Assembly (NCBI GenBank): GCA_026710325.1
Contig: JAPORH010000015.1
Span: 1-55,567, forward strand
Origin: Litoreibacter sp.
GTDB lineage: Bacteria; Pseudomonadota; Alphaproteobacteria; Rhodobacterales; Rhodobacteraceae
Direction: 5' to 3'
DNA: 55,567 nt
A program made the translations under genes and the position numbers. Shown here in pieces: positions 32,196-41,639 of the stretch. How positions within the stretch are numbered: the stretch's first letter is position 1; each line of letters begins with the position of its first letter. The notes beneath the pieces were generated by a model. The model saw only the letters and a list, made by a program, of their open reading frames with translations, had not been told where the DNA came from and ran no database searches.

Positions 32196-33848
32196 ATGAC
32201 ACAGCACAACAACCTCTGCGCCGGACTCGAGGCGTTCTTTGCGGACCTTGGCTTCCTGGCGATCTTTTTCGACATTTCCTGCGGCTTCGTGATTCTATTC
32301 AGCGACCCGTTTGCAATCTTCTTCGTGGTTCTCGCCGCCTTTATCGGCATCGTCTTCGGCGCGCTGCCGGGTCTCACCGCAGCCGCTGCCATCGCGATGA
32401 TGCTACCCATCCTGATTGCCTACAATGACCAAATTGGTGCTCTGGCCGGGTTGGTGTTCCTCTATATCGTTGGCAAGTCCGGTCGCTATGGCGGCTCGAT
32501 TGCAGCGATCCTGTTCAATACGCCCGGCACCGCCGCTTCGGCTGCTACGATGCAAGATGGCTACCCGATGACCCAGCAGGGTAAAGCGGGCAAGGCGTTG
32601 AAAACGGCGACCATTGCGTCAGCCTATGGCGACTATTTCGGGGAAATCGTGCTGATTTTCGGTGCGGTGGCGATTGCGACCTTCACTCGCAAATTTGGCC
32701 CGCCCGAAAATTTCGCGATCTACCTGATGGCCTTTGTGGTGATCGGCTCTGTGGTGAGCGATTCCGTGATCAAAGGTATTGTTTCGACACTGTTCGGCGG
32801 TCTTGTGGGTCTCATTGGCGAAGACGTCATCACCGGCCAGTTCAAGATGACAATGGGCATCGAAGAGCTGGAATCCGGTATGGCGCTTGTGCCGCTTTTG
32901 ATCGGCGTTTTCGTGATCTCGGAGGTGATCATACAGGCTGAAAAGGCCGCCAAGGTGAAAATGGTAGCGATGGATGAGGACGGTGCGCTCGATCCGACCG
33001 CGCATTACTTCACCTTCGCTGAATTCAAACGCTGCATCCCGCTGATGTTCCGATCTTCGATCTACGGATCGCTGATTGGGATGATGCCGGGGCTGGGCTC
33101 TTCGGTTGCGTGTTTCGTGGCTTATGGCGAAGAGAAGCGCAAAGCCAAGAACAAGGACGAATGGGGCACCGGCATCGTCGAAGGGATCGCTGCGCCGGAA
33201 TCGGCCAACAACGCGGTCTCGGGCCCGTCCATGATCCCGCTGCTGACGCTTGGCATCCCGGGCTCAACCATTGCGGCGGTTCTAATCGGCATGTTCCTGG
33301 TCAACGGGCTGCAGCCTGGGCCGACGATCTTCTCCGAAGACACAACGGTTCAGTACTTCATCCCCTCGACCATGGATTTCTTCGAGATCACGTCGCGCGA
33401 ATACATCTTTGCGGTGTTTGCGGCGGGGCTTTTGGGGATCGCGGCCTATGCGCTTATCGGCTACTTCGCGGCGCCATTCATCGGGAAGGCGATTGCTATT
33501 CTGCCGACGAAATACCTGTACCCGTTCATCTTCATGACGGCGCTCGCGGCGAGCTATTCTTCGCGCGCGTCGATCTGGGATGTGGCTTTCGCACTTCTGT
33601 TCGGGGTGATCGGCTACGGGATGTGGCGCACCAATTTTTCGGCGGCTGCGTTCATCATCGCCTTTGTTCTGACCTCGAGCATGGAGGAGGCCTTCCGGCA
33701 ATCCATGATCATCTCGGACAATGGGGCATGGGTGTTTTTGAACTTCGAGTATCAAGGCAAGTTCTCCTACGCGCCGATCTTCCTGATCATTGGGGCCGCG
33801 GTGGTCGTGTTCCGGTCCTGGTCCGCCTACCGGTCGAACGCGTCGTAG
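32196..33848 (+). CDS. tctA: TctA-type large membrane subunit
   Basis: The 550-residue permease subunit has about 11-12 hydrophobic segments. It contains the family repeat motifs FGALPGLTAAAAIAMMLP and GMMPGLGSSVACFVAYGEEK, the block GRYGGSIAAILFNTPGTAAS and its counterpart APESANNAVSGPSMIPLLTLGIPGS (each quoted in part). It moves the solute delivered by TctC using an ion gradient. The N-terminal about 30 residues are longer than in many TctA proteins. ATG 32196 has GGAGGG upstream. Length and motifs are intact. Confidence 0.94.
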   Translation: MTQHNNLCAGLEAFFADLGFLAIFFDISCGFVILFSDPFAIFFVVLAAFIGIVFGALPGLTAAAAIAMMLPILIAYNDQIGALAGLVFLYIVGKSGRYGGSIAAILFNTPGTAASAATMQDGYPMTQQGKAGKALKTATIASAYGDYFGEIVLIFGAVAIATFTRKFGPPENFAIYLMAFVVIGSVVSDSVIKGIVSTLFGGLVGLIGEDVITGQFKMTMGIEELESGMALVPLLIGVFVISEVIIQAEKAAKVKMVAMDEDGALDPTAHYFTFAEFKRCIPLMFRSSIYGSLIGMMPGLGSSVACFVAYGEEKRKAKNKDEWGTGIVEGIAAPESANNAVSGPSMIPLLTLGIPGSTIAAVLIGMFLVNGLQPGPTIFSEDTTVQYFIPSTMDFFEITSREYIFAVFAAGLLGIAAYALIGYFAAPFIGKAIAILPTKYLYPFIFMTALAASYSSRASIWDVAFALLFGVIGYGMWRTNFSAAAFIIAFVLTSSMEEAFRQSMIISDNGAWVFLNFEYQGKFSYAPIFLIIGAAVVVFRSWSAYRSNAS

Positions 33849-33873
33849 GCCAGAAAAGGGACACTGTGCCGGG

Positions 33874-34929
33874 ATGGATCCTCGCCTAGGCTTCCACTTT
33901 CTCTTCGGAGCCATAGGCGGGACCGCCGCTTACTTTGTGGGCCTGCCGATGCCGTTCCTTTTGGGCGGGATTGTCGGGACCGCAAGCTTCGTGCTCGCCT
34001 ATGAGCGGGATGGACGGGAGCTTCCTAAACTTTCCCGCTGGGTTCGGCTTTGTTTCGCCGCGGTGATCGGGGCCATGATCGGCTCGCGCTTCCTGCCCGA
34101 GCATGTTCCCCTTTTGCTGAAATTCTGGGTCTCGGGGCCCGCGATTATCGCCTTCATTTTGGTGGCACTTGGCGGCAACTACGCAATCATGCGCGGCCTC
34201 GGGGGGTATGCTAAGAAGGACGCGTTTTTCGCAGGGCTCCCGGGTGGCATTATTGACTCCGTGATACTTGCCGAGAAAGCCGGCGCAGATGTGCGCGTGG
34301 TTACTGCGCAGCATTTCATCCGGATCATTCTGGTCGTCGGGTCGGTGCCCCTGCTCTTTTGGGCTGTTGAGGGCGATGTGGTCGGCTCGGTCGCGGGGGA
34401 AACGCTGGCGCAGGGCCAATATGATGTCTCGGACGTTGCCTCGATTGTCTTGATTGCCGCGGCTGGTCTGTTTCTTGGCCGGCTTTTGCGCCTGCCGGTT
34501 GCGCACCTAATGGGGCCGCTTTTGCTCGCACTAGCGCTCTCGCTGGCCGGGGTGATCCGGATCGATATCCCTGTTTGGTTGCAACATGTGGCGCAGTTCA
34601 TGTTGGGCGTGTCGTTGGGCGCGCAATTCTCAGGCCTGTCGCGTAAGATGCTGCTACGTGGGCTTTGGATCGGCCTTTTATCGGGCGCTTTCATGCTGGG
34701 GCTCGCAGCGGTGATCGCAATTCTATTGGGCTATGTGACGCCCGCGGGCTTCGGCGCGCTTTTCATAAGTTTTGCAGCTGGCGGGTTGGCCGAAATGAGC
34801 TTGATCGCACTGTCGCTGGATTTCAATCCGGTGGTGGTGGCGTTGCACCATTTGGCGCGGATTTTCCTGACCATCTGGATCGGCAGTTTCCTTTGGCGCT
34901 GGCTGGCGTCGAGGGAGGGGAAGAGTTGA
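33874..34929 (+). CDS. AbrB-family integral membrane protein, copy 1
   Basis: The 351-residue polytopic protein belongs to the AbrB family of membrane proteins (PF05145, unrelated to the Bacillus DNA-binding AbrB). It has two similar halves: PMPFLLGGIVGTASFV with FAGLPGGIIDSVILAEKAGA in the first and LPVAHLMGPLLLALALSLAG with ISFAAGGLAEMSLIALSLD in the second. Function in the family is unknown; members are often next to tripartite transporters. ATG at 33874 lies 25 nt after tctA. The end overlaps the second copy. Confidence 0.82.
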   Translation: MDPRLGFHFLFGAIGGTAAYFVGLPMPFLLGGIVGTASFVLAYERDGRELPKLSRWVRLCFAAVIGAMIGSRFLPEHVPLLLKFWVSGPAIIAFILVALGGNYAIMRGLGGYAKKDAFFAGLPGGIIDSVILAEKAGADVRVVTAQHFIRIILVVGSVPLLFWAVEGDVVGSVAGETLAQGQYDVSDVASIVLIAAAGLFLGRLLRLPVAHLMGPLLLALALSLAGVIRIDIPVWLQHVAQFMLGVSLGAQFSGLSRKMLLRGLWIGLLSGAFMLGLAAVIAILLGYVTPAGFGALFISFAAGGLAEMSLIALSLDFNPVVVALHHLARIFLTIWIGSFLWRWLASREGKS

Positions 34930-35960
34930 GCGCCTGGTCCGCATATCGTGGTTTCGCGATTACGCTTGTTCCTGCCATTTTGGGTGGAGCCGCCTGGTCT
35001 AGTCTTGAGTTGCCATTGGCGTGGCTCATGGGTGCCGCCGTTGTTACAGGCTTTATCAGTTTCTATGGCGTGAATATTGAATTGCCAAAGCTGCTCTACC
35101 GCCCCTCGCTCGCGGTGATCGGGGCGGGCGTCGGGCTTACGATCACTCCCAGCGTTGCGGTTGAGATTGCGCGTTGGTTCCCGTTGATGGCGGCGATGGG
35201 TTTTGCGGGTGTTGTTTTGGCTGCGCTCTTGACGCCGTGGGTGGCGCGTCACGGACAGATAGAGGCATCTAGTGCTTTTTTCTCCCTCATGCCCGGCGGC
35301 GTCATTGAAATGGCCAATATTGGCGAGCCTCACGGTGCAGATCGCACAACCATTGCGACCTTGCATGCAATCCGGGTGGGGCTGGTCGTGGGTATCCTGC
35401 CACTAAGCCTTTACGCGCTGTTCCCAAGTACAGGCGTGGCGGGGGAGATCACGGTGCTGGGCCTATTACCTTTGCTTTTGGTTTTCGCGGTGGCCTTGGC
35501 GGGGGGCTGGTTTGGAGCATTGGTCAAGCTGCCCGCCTCATGGCTTTTAGGGGCGCTGATCGCGGTGGCAGCCTTGACGGCCAGTGGTGCGGTCGCAGGC
35601 GAGATTCCCTATGTGGTCATGGCGGCGGCACAAATGATTGTCGGCATCTCCCTAGGGTCAAAGTTCAAGCGTGAACGCATGCGCCGTCTGCCGCGCGCGA
35701 TGGCCTTCGGCACGTTCGCATTGTTCTGCATCATCGTGATCATGGCATTTATCGGGATCGCCTTTAGCCGCGTTCTACCAATGGATGCGCCCACGATGGT
35801 GCTGGCCTTCTCTATCGGCGGGCTTGCCGAGATGGTCCTGACCGCCCGTTACCTTGAGCTCAACATGGCGATTGTCGCGGCGTTCCAGGCCGTACGCGCC
35901 GTCCTCGTAAACAGCCTTGCCGGTGCAATCTGGAACCGGCTTTCGAAACGTCTCACCTGA
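34926..35960 (+). CDS. AbrB-family integral membrane protein, copy 2
   Basis: This 344-residue protein is a second PF05145-type protein with the same two-half design: LPLAWLMGAAVVTGFISFYG, FFSLMPGGVIEMANIGEPHG, then LPASWLLGALIAVAALTASG and LAFSIGGLAEMVLTARYLEL. It is clearly paralogous to the gene before it. The start is TTG at 34926, overlapping the TGA of copy 1 as TTGA; an upstream in-frame ATG at 34665 is inside copy 1 and improbable. Tandem copies suggest a heteromeric unit or a recent duplication under divergence (inference). Confidence 0.8.
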   Translation: MSAWSAYRGFAITLVPAILGGAAWSSLELPLAWLMGAAVVTGFISFYGVNIELPKLLYRPSLAVIGAGVGLTITPSVAVEIARWFPLMAAMGFAGVVLAALLTPWVARHGQIEASSAFFSLMPGGVIEMANIGEPHGADRTTIATLHAIRVGLVVGILPLSLYALFPSTGVAGEITVLGLLPLLLVFAVALAGGWFGALVKLPASWLLGALIAVAALTASGAVAGEIPYVVMAAAQMIVGISLGSKFKRERMRRLPRAMAFGTFALFCIIVIMAFIGIAFSRVLPMDAPTMVLAFSIGGLAEMVLTARYLELNMAIVAAFQAVRAVLVNSLAGAIWNRLSKRLT

Positions 35961-35973
35961 AAGGAGCGACCTC

Positions 35974-37407
35974 ATGTCCGTGACCCTGAACGCCTTCGCC
36001 AATATGCCTGAGGGCACAACCATTACCGAGCAAGCCGCCCAATTTGTAGAAACAGTGCGCTTTGAGGATATACCCAAGGACGCGCTGCATATTGGCAAAC
36101 GCTGTATTGTTGATGGTTTGGGTCTCTATGTCGCCGGTGCGGAGGAGCACTCCCTCGAAATTCTAATAGCCGAGGCACAAGCCATGGGCGGGCGAGAGGA
36201 CGCAAACCTGATCAGCACGTCCGACAAGGTTCCGGCACCCATGGCCGCGCGCGTATTGGGCACGGCCGGTCACGCGCATGACTGGGATGACAGCCAGGTC
36301 AGCATCGATCCCGCGCATATTTACGGGCTGCTCACCCATCCAACGATCCCGCCGCTGACGGCCTCGATCATAATGGCGCAGGCGCGTGGGCCTGTTGCGG
36401 GCAAGGACTTCATGCTGGCGTTTCAGACCGGGTTCGAAGTGGAGTGCAAAATCTCAGAATGGATGCTGCCGCAGCACTACATGTCGGGCATGCATTCATC
36501 CGGCACGGTGGGCACTCTTGGCGCTTTTGCGTCTGCCGCCAAGACCATGGGGCTTTCCGGTGATAAGCTGCGTGCCGGATTTGGCATTGCTGCGAGCCTC
36601 GCAGCAGGCATCCGCTGCAACTTCGGTACTATGACCAAGCCGCTTCATGTTGGCCGCGCTGCTGAGAACGGGATCACGGCAGCTTTGCTTGCGGAGCGTG
36701 GCTTCACCGCCGACCCGCAAGCGCTGGACGGGCCATGGGGCTTCATGGCCGTACAAGGCGGTGGCTGCAGCGAGGAAAAGCTGGGCCAAGGCTTTGGTAA
36801 GACCTGGACCATCATCGAGCCGGGTGTGTCGATCAAACCCTACCCTTGTGGGGTTCTGACTCACCCGACCATTGACCTGATGCTGCGTTTGGTGACGGAG
36901 GCCGACATTCAGGCCGATGACATCGAGACGGTCACCGTGCATGCGGGAACCAACATCCTGAAACCTATCCGCTATCCGATTGCCGCCAACCATTTGCAAG
37001 CGAAGTTCTCGCTTCCAGCCGCTTTGTCTATGATCGCGCTCGCACGGCAGGCCGGCAAGGTGGAATTCTCCGACGCGTTTGTTGGCTCGGATGCGATGCA
37101 GGCCATGCAGCGTCGGATGCGCACTGAGCTTGACCCAGAGATCGAAGCGCAAGGCTTTGATAAGATGCGCTCGCGTATCACGATCACATTGAAAGATGGC
37201 AAAGAAGTCGCGGGCTGGGCCGATGAGCGCTACCGGGGCGGCCCAGAGAACCCGCTGACGGATGAGGAGGTCGAGGCCAAGGCCCGCTCCTGCTGCGCCG
37301 GTGTCTTGAGTGATGCCGAGCAAAGTACATTGCTTAAGACCGCATGGGGTGTGCTGGACTTAGAGGATGCTGGCACAGCCTTCTCTGGCTGCCTCAACGC
37401 GTCCTAA
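35974..37407 (+). CDS. MmgE/PrpD family protein
   Basis: The 477-residue member of the 2-methylcitrate dehydratase/cis-aconitate decarboxylase superfamily shows blocks TAGHAHDWDDSQVSIDP (active-site HDWDD-like), MHSSGTVGTLGAFASAAK, GTMTKPLHVGRAAENGITAA and KPYPCGVLTHPTIDLML. ATG at 35974 has AAAGGAG 8 nt upstream. It closes the TctCBA-AbrB-AbrB operon, so the imported solute is probably a branched or unsaturated di/tricarboxylate that needs hydration, dehydration or decarboxylation. The stop overlaps that of the convergent GST gene (37404-37407). Confidence 0.9.
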   Translation: MSVTLNAFANMPEGTTITEQAAQFVETVRFEDIPKDALHIGKRCIVDGLGLYVAGAEEHSLEILIAEAQAMGGREDANLISTSDKVPAPMAARVLGTAGHAHDWDDSQVSIDPAHIYGLLTHPTIPPLTASIIMAQARGPVAGKDFMLAFQTGFEVECKISEWMLPQHYMSGMHSSGTVGTLGAFASAAKTMGLSGDKLRAGFGIAASLAAGIRCNFGTMTKPLHVGRAAENGITAALLAERGFTADPQALDGPWGFMAVQGGGCSEEKLGQGFGKTWTIIEPGVSIKPYPCGVLTHPTIDLMLRLVTEADIQADDIETVTVHAGTNILKPIRYPIAANHLQAKFSLPAALSMIALARQAGKVEFSDAFVGSDAMQAMQRRMRTELDPEIEAQGFDKMRSRITITLKDGKEVAGWADERYRGGPENPLTDEEVEAKARSCCAGVLSDAEQSTLLKTAWGVLDLEDAGTAFSGCLNAS

Positions 37408-38048
37408 GCACCCGCAACACGCAGGCTTTCAAATGACACCATCGCATGCTTGGCATAGGCCGGGCGTGCGGTGAGCTTGGCGTAATACTCCGCCACCGCA
37501 GGCAAGTCAGACCGCTCGAAAGGGACCTCATAGTAACGGTAAAGCAAAGTGCCGAAGGCGATATCTGCCAAGGTCATCTCGGGTCCGGCGAGCCAGCCAT
37601 GCCGGGCAATTTGCTTTTCAGCGATGGCCATAAGCGTCTTGAGGTCGTCAACACCTTTGGCGATTAGCGCATGGTCGCGGTCAGCCGCGCAGGTGCGGAT
37701 CATTTGCCAAAATACCTTGTATATCACGGCTGGTGCGACATTGACCTTGGACCATTCCATCCATTGATCCACCGGCGCGCGCGCTGCAGGGCTGTCGGGC
37801 CAAAGCCCGCCACTGCCATACTTGGCGGCAAGATAGCGCATGATGGCTTGGCTTTCGAACATGGTGAGCGCGCCGTCCTGCAAAACAGGAACCCGGCCCA
37901 TTGGGTTCATAGCCAAAAACTCTTCGGTCTGGGTGCCGCCAAAGCTTCCGCCAAAATCGAGCCGCTCATGCTCTATTCGGAGCTCTCCGACCAGCCACAT
38001 CACGGCTTGCACGTTGCTCGACGTATCGCGGCCCAAGATTTTTATCAT
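37404..38048 (-). CDS. Glutathione S-transferase family protein
   Basis: The 214-residue protein has an N-terminal thioredoxin-like domain (IKILGRDTSSNVQAVMWLV with a Ser/Thr pair for glutathione activation, GRVPVLQDGALTMFESQAIM for the gamma-glutamyl site) and a helical C-terminal domain (MTLADIAFGTLLYRYYEVPF). Substrate unknown. It is the second gene after the BaiN-like oxidoreductase on the same strand, 28 nt apart, and so may be in the same transcript. Confidence 0.9.
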   Translation of the reverse strand: MIKILGRDTSSNVQAVMWLVGELRIEHERLDFGGSFGGTQTEEFLAMNPMGRVPVLQDGALTMFESQAIMRYLAAKYGSGGLWPDSPAARAPVDQWMEWSKVNVAPAVIYKVFWQMIRTCAADRDHALIAKGVDDLKTLMAIAEKQIARHGWLAGPEMTLADIAFGTLLYRYYEVPFERSDLPAVAEYYAKLTARPAYAKHAMVSFESLRVAGA

Positions 38049-38076
38049 GCCTGTCCTCCCGAGGTCTGCGTGTAGC

Positions 38077-39252
38077 TTAGCACACCTGTCCTGCCGCCCA
38101 ACCCGAAGACCAAGCCCATTGAAAGTTGTAGCCGCCCAGCCACCCGGTGACGTCGACGACCTCGCCTATGAAATAAAGGCCAGCTTGGGACTTCGTCTCC
38201 ATGGTTTTGGCGTCCAGTGCATCGGTGCTCACACCCCCTAGAGTGACTTCTGCTGTGCGATACCCTTCGGATCCCGTTGGTTTGACCGACCAACGGTGGA
38301 CGGTGTCTGCAATGGCGGCCAGCGCTGTTTTGCTCTGATCTGCAAGATTTCCACTGACCCCGGCTTCAGACACAAGCAGCGATGCCAGTTTCTCAGGCAA
38401 GTGCCGCGCGAGTGCGTTCTTGATCGAAAGCTTGCCGTAGCTCTGCCGGTCCGCATGAAGTGTCGCGCCAATGTCCTGGCTCGGGGCCAGGTTCAAGGCA
38501 AGGGCGCCACCTTCTTTCCAGTAGGAAGAGATTTGCAAAATCGAAGGACCAGATAGCCCACGATGCGTGAACAACATGCCCTCTTTGAACATGGCGTTAC
38601 CTGAACTTATTTCCGCCTCCGCCGAGACGCCAGGAAGCGCTTTGGTCTTGGCCAAAAAGTGCGGATCAAAGGTAAGCGGAACCAAGCCTGCGCGTGTCTC
38701 TTCAATGGCCAGCCCGAACTGTTCTGCAATGCGGTAGCCAAAGCCCGTCGCGCCCATTTTCGGTATAGATTTGCCGCCCGTCGCAACGACGAGCGACTTG
38801 CAGTGCAAGGCGCCCTCGCTCGTGTCCAATTGGTAGCCATCAGCTTGTGCTTTGACACCATTCACCTCGGTCTCAAGTCGGAGCTTTGCGCCCGCCTCCG
38901 CCATCTCTCGCAGCAGCATGTCGATGATTTGCTGTGCGGACCCGTCACAAAAAAGCTGCCCAAGCGTTTTTTCGTGCCAGGCAATGCCCGCTGCGTCTAC
39001 CCGTGCGATAAAATCCCATTGAGTATAGCGCTTGAGCGCTGACAGCGCGAAACGCGGATTTTGCGACAGAAATTTTTCTGGGGCGATTTGAAGATTGGTG
39101 AAATTGCACCGCCCACCGCCCGAGATGCGAATCTTCTCACCAGGCTTGCGCGCGTGGTCGAGCACCAACGCCTGACGCCCGCGCCGCGCGGCCTCGATGG
39201 CGCAAAACATGCCTGCCGCACCCGCGCCAATGATGATTACATCGTAGCTCAT
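38077..39252 (-). CDS. BaiN/HI0933-family FAD-dependent oxidoreductase
   Basis: The 391-residue flavoprotein shows the dinucleotide fold YDVIIIGAGAAGMFCAIEAA at residues 3-22, then KIRISGGGRCNFTN, LVVATGGKSIPKMGATGFGY and, near the end, GLYFIGEVVDVTGWLGGYNF. The HI0933-like family is widespread and poorly characterised; BaiN of gut clostridia acts on bile acids, but this gene need not. ATG at 39252 gives the exact family start and an upstream extension to 39288 adds no homologous sequence. It is upstream of tRNA-Gln on the opposite strand. Confidence 0.9.
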   Translation of the reverse strand: MSYDVIIIGAGAAGMFCAIEAARRGRQALVLDHARKPGEKIRISGGGRCNFTNLQIAPEKFLSQNPRFALSALKRYTQWDFIARVDAAGIAWHEKTLGQLFCDGSAQQIIDMLLREMAEAGAKLRLETEVNGVKAQADGYQLDTSEGALHCKSLVVATGGKSIPKMGATGFGYRIAEQFGLAIEETRAGLVPLTFDPHFLAKTKALPGVSAEAEISSGNAMFKEGMLFTHRGLSGPSILQISSYWKEGGALALNLAPSQDIGATLHADRQSYGKLSIKNALARHLPEKLASLLVSEAGVSGNLADQSKTALAAIADTVHRWSVKPTGSEGYRTAEVTLGGVSTDALDAKTMETKSQAGLYFIGEVVDVTGWLGGYNFQWAWSSGWAAGQVC

Positions 39253-39344
39253 GCGTGATGGCGTAAACCCGGGCGTTCCGCCTCGCAAGCCGTGATTTTA
39301 GGCTTGAAGTGGCGCGGCGGTGGCATTACATCACCCCTCACTGT

Positions 39345-39419
39345 TGGGATGTAGCCAAGTGGTAAGGCAACTGTTTTTGGTACAGTGTACCGTAGGTTCG
39401 AATCCTACCATCCCAGCCA
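39345..39419 (+). tRNA. tRNA-Gln (anticodon TTG)
   Basis: The 75-nt gene folds as a full cloverleaf. Acceptor arms TGGGATG (39345-39351) and CATCCCA (39409-39415) pair perfectly. The anticodon arm has stem CTGT/ACAG with loop TTTTGGT (anticodon TTG), and the T arm contains GGTTCGAATCC. The CCA end is encoded (39417-39419). A serine-recombinase island begins about 175 nt downstream. Confidence 0.95.
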
Positions 39420-39523
39420 AGCACTCCCCCGTCTCAGGCGGAGCACCATGTTCTTCGAATTAGTGGCACTATGTCCGTTGGTTATCACTGCGTTCTTCCA
39501 GCGGAGACCGCGTGATCGCGGAG

Positions 39524-39537
39524 ATTTGCCTGCAAAT
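39524..39537. repeat. Short perfect dyad between tRNA-Gln and the recombinase
   Basis: ATTTGC (39524-39529), CT, GCAAAT (39532-39537) is an inverted repeat with 6-bp arms and a two-base centre. A two-base centre between inverted half-sites is what serine recombinase attachment cores look like, but at 14 bp this can also be chance. A second, GC-rich dyad (CCGCG TGAT CGCGG, 39508-39521) lies next to it. Confidence 0.35.
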
Positions 39538-39593
39538 TGCGGAGCAGTCTCCGTTCGGGAATCCGGCGGTACGAGTTTGCAGTTTGTGAGGGG

Positions 39594-41225
39594 TTAGAGT
39601 GCACCGAATTGGGCGCGCTGTTCTGACCAGACAGCGGAGAACCGGTTCTTGATCAGATAGTCGGTTGTGAGGGCCGACGCGTTTTCTCCAGACAAGATGG
39701 CCTTGATTACCGAAGGAGCAAGCAAGGCTAAATTCGTAACATCCTGGATGCGCCGTTTGGAGACGCCCTCGGCTTCGGCGATCTCAGAGAAGGTTCTTCC
39801 CGCGAAGATTTGGGAGAGGTATTGCCGCGCCTTGACGATGTTCTGCACCAATGTGCGGTCGATCTCGGGCGGCGCTTTTCCGAGACAAAGTTTCAACTCC
39901 ACGCCGCGGCGACGCATCTGGAACGGCACATCGATGCTAAGTGCTGCCGTGTCCATTTCCTCGATACAGCAGCCCAGAGCCGTTGATACAGCTGCCGTGT
40001 CCAAAGTGATCTGCAAAGATCCTCTCTGAAGATCAACGCGTTCAATCAGGTTCAGCAGCGTGGGCTTGGTGCAGCGCTTCTGCAGCTTCTCCGAGACGCG
40101 TTGTACCTGCCCGGCTTCCAAGCCAGTCGTCATCTCCAGCGCTGCGCCGGGCCTACTCAGCATCGTCGACAGCACATCCACAAGCACCTGCTCGATTTGA
40201 TCTGCAAGAAGGCGCCAGGCATCAGGGTTCTGTCCGCTGCGCTCTTTGACCAGCCGTCGAGAGATGTAATAGCGCAGCCGCTTCCCGTTCTTGCGGCTGT
40301 GACTTGGGGTCAGACGATCCCCTGTTTCATCAAAGAGCTTTCCGGCTAGCGTTGATGCATGTTTAGTGTGTCTGGTCCCTCGCTTCACGGCGGCCCCATC
40401 CTTAAGCATCGCTTGGACCTGCTCCCACATCTCTGGATCAATGATCCCGTTATGCTGGCCCTCGTGCACATGTCCTTTGTGGCGAATGCGACCCGCGTAA
40501 ACCGGGTTGCTCAAAAGGTGCTGGATTTGGCCTCGGTCGAGAAGCTTGCCACCGGATGTTCGACCGCTCGGGCTTTGGCGGAGTTTCGATCTTAGACCTT
40601 CATGCTCAGCCTGCTCTTTCACCTCCCTAAGCGTACCGCGCTCCAGGTAGAGCTCGTAGAGGCGACGAACGGTCAGGGCTTCAGTCTCATCATTGATCTT
40701 AAGCGTCCGCCCATCCGGGTCGTATCCAAGAGGCACATTGCCTCCCATCCACATCCCCTTGCGCTTCGAGGCAGCAATTTTGTCTCGGATGCGCTCAGCA
40801 GTCACCTCTCGCTCGAACTGAGCAAAGGACAGCAGCATGTTCAGTGTTAGCCGTCCTATGCTGGTCGCGGTGTTGAACGATTGGGTCACTGAGACGAATG
40901 ACATCTCTGCAGCATCCAATCGATCAACTAATTTGGCGAAGTCGGCCAGTGAACGCGTCAAACAGTCGATCTTGTAGACGACGATCTGATCGACTTGTTT
41001 TGCATCTACAGCTTCCATCAAGCGCTGCAGTGCAGGCCTTTCGAGATGCCCACCGGAGATACCACCGTCGTCATAGTGGTCTGGCAGCAGTTTCCACCCT
41101 TCGTGCCGCTGGCTTGCGATATAGGCTTCACAGGCATCCCGTTGGGCATCCAAGGAATTGAAGTCCTGCTCGAGACCATCCTCTGAGCTTTTGCGTGTAT
41201 AGATCGCGCAGCGGACCCGGCGCAT
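39594..41225 (-). CDS. Large serine recombinase/integrase
   Basis: The 543-residue recombinase has an N-terminal resolvase domain (residues 1 to about 150) beginning MRRVRCAIYTRKSSEDGLEQ, with the nucleophilic Ser in YTRKSS, and containing IVVYKIDCLTRSLADFAKL and the helix AQFEREVTAERIRDKIAASK. The recombinase domain and a zinc-ribbon-like part follow (about residues 160-330). The C-terminus has an HTH-like block TFSEIAEAEGVSKRRIQDVT. The start at 41225 overlaps the DUF2924 stop (TAATG), arguing against the longer frame from 41258. It looks intact, so integration/excision activity is possible. Confidence 0.92.
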   Translation of the reverse strand: MRRVRCAIYTRKSSEDGLEQDFNSLDAQRDACEAYIASQRHEGWKLLPDHYDDGGISGGHLERPALQRLMEAVDAKQVDQIVVYKIDCLTRSLADFAKLVDRLDAAEMSFVSVTQSFNTATSIGRLTLNMLLSFAQFEREVTAERIRDKIAASKRKGMWMGGNVPLGYDPDGRTLKINDETEALTVRRLYELYLERGTLREVKEQAEHEGLRSKLRQSPSGRTSGGKLLDRGQIQHLLSNPVYAGRIRHKGHVHEGQHNGIIDPEMWEQVQAMLKDGAAVKRGTRHTKHASTLAGKLFDETGDRLTPSHSRKNGKRLRYYISRRLVKERSGQNPDAWRLLADQIEQVLVDVLSTMLSRPGAALEMTTGLEAGQVQRVSEKLQKRCTKPTLLNLIERVDLQRGSLQITLDTAAVSTALGCCIEEMDTAALSIDVPFQMRRRGVELKLCLGKAPPEIDRTLVQNIVKARQYLSQIFAGRTFSEIAEAEGVSKRRIQDVTNLALLAPSVIKAILSGENASALTTDYLIKNRFSAVWSEQRAQFGAL

Positions 41226-41635
41226 TACTGAACTCCGAAGAAGCGCGGCCCAGACCACCGGGCACCGGTAATGTGCCGCGCGATGGCCGACAGAGATCGC
41301 CAGCTCTTGCCGTCCATGACGTAGCCGCCGTCAACGACCTCTACTTGATAGGTACGACCGTTCCACTCTCGGACCAACCTGGTCCCGGCCTTCGCTCTTG
41401 GCGTGGCTGATGCCCGCAAAGACGCTTTCTTCAAACGCTGCTCGATCGATTGCGACAGGCCGCCCAGAGCCCTGGCTTGAGTTTCGTATATCAGGACCCT
41501 CCGCATGAACTGCGGTGATAGATACTTGGGCGGCGGCCGGCCAAACATCTCCCGCCAGCGATTCAGGCAGCCGTTACGGTCTAACGTGTCGATCACGGCA
41601 AGGCGCTCGTGCAGTTCTTTGCACTCGGCTGACAT
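41225..41635 (-). CDS. DUF2924 domain protein
   Basis: The 136-residue basic protein belongs to DUF2924, whose signature here is PKYLSPQFMRRVLIYETQAR followed by RLVREWNGRTYQVEVVDGGY and WRSLSAIARHITGARWSGPR. It regularly accompanies this type of serine recombinase, and its charge and the ARHITG segment suggest DNA binding or a recombination directionality role; no experimental function is known to me. ATG at 41635 is chosen; a TTG at 41653 would add six residues. Stop and recombinase start overlap. Confidence 0.8.
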   Translation of the reverse strand: MSAECKELHERLAVIDTLDRNGCLNRWREMFGRPPPKYLSPQFMRRVLIYETQARALGGLSQSIEQRLKKASLRASATPRAKAGTRLVREWNGRTYQVEVVDGGYVMDGKSWRSLSAIARHITGARWSGPRFFGVQ

Positions 41636-41639
41636 CAGC

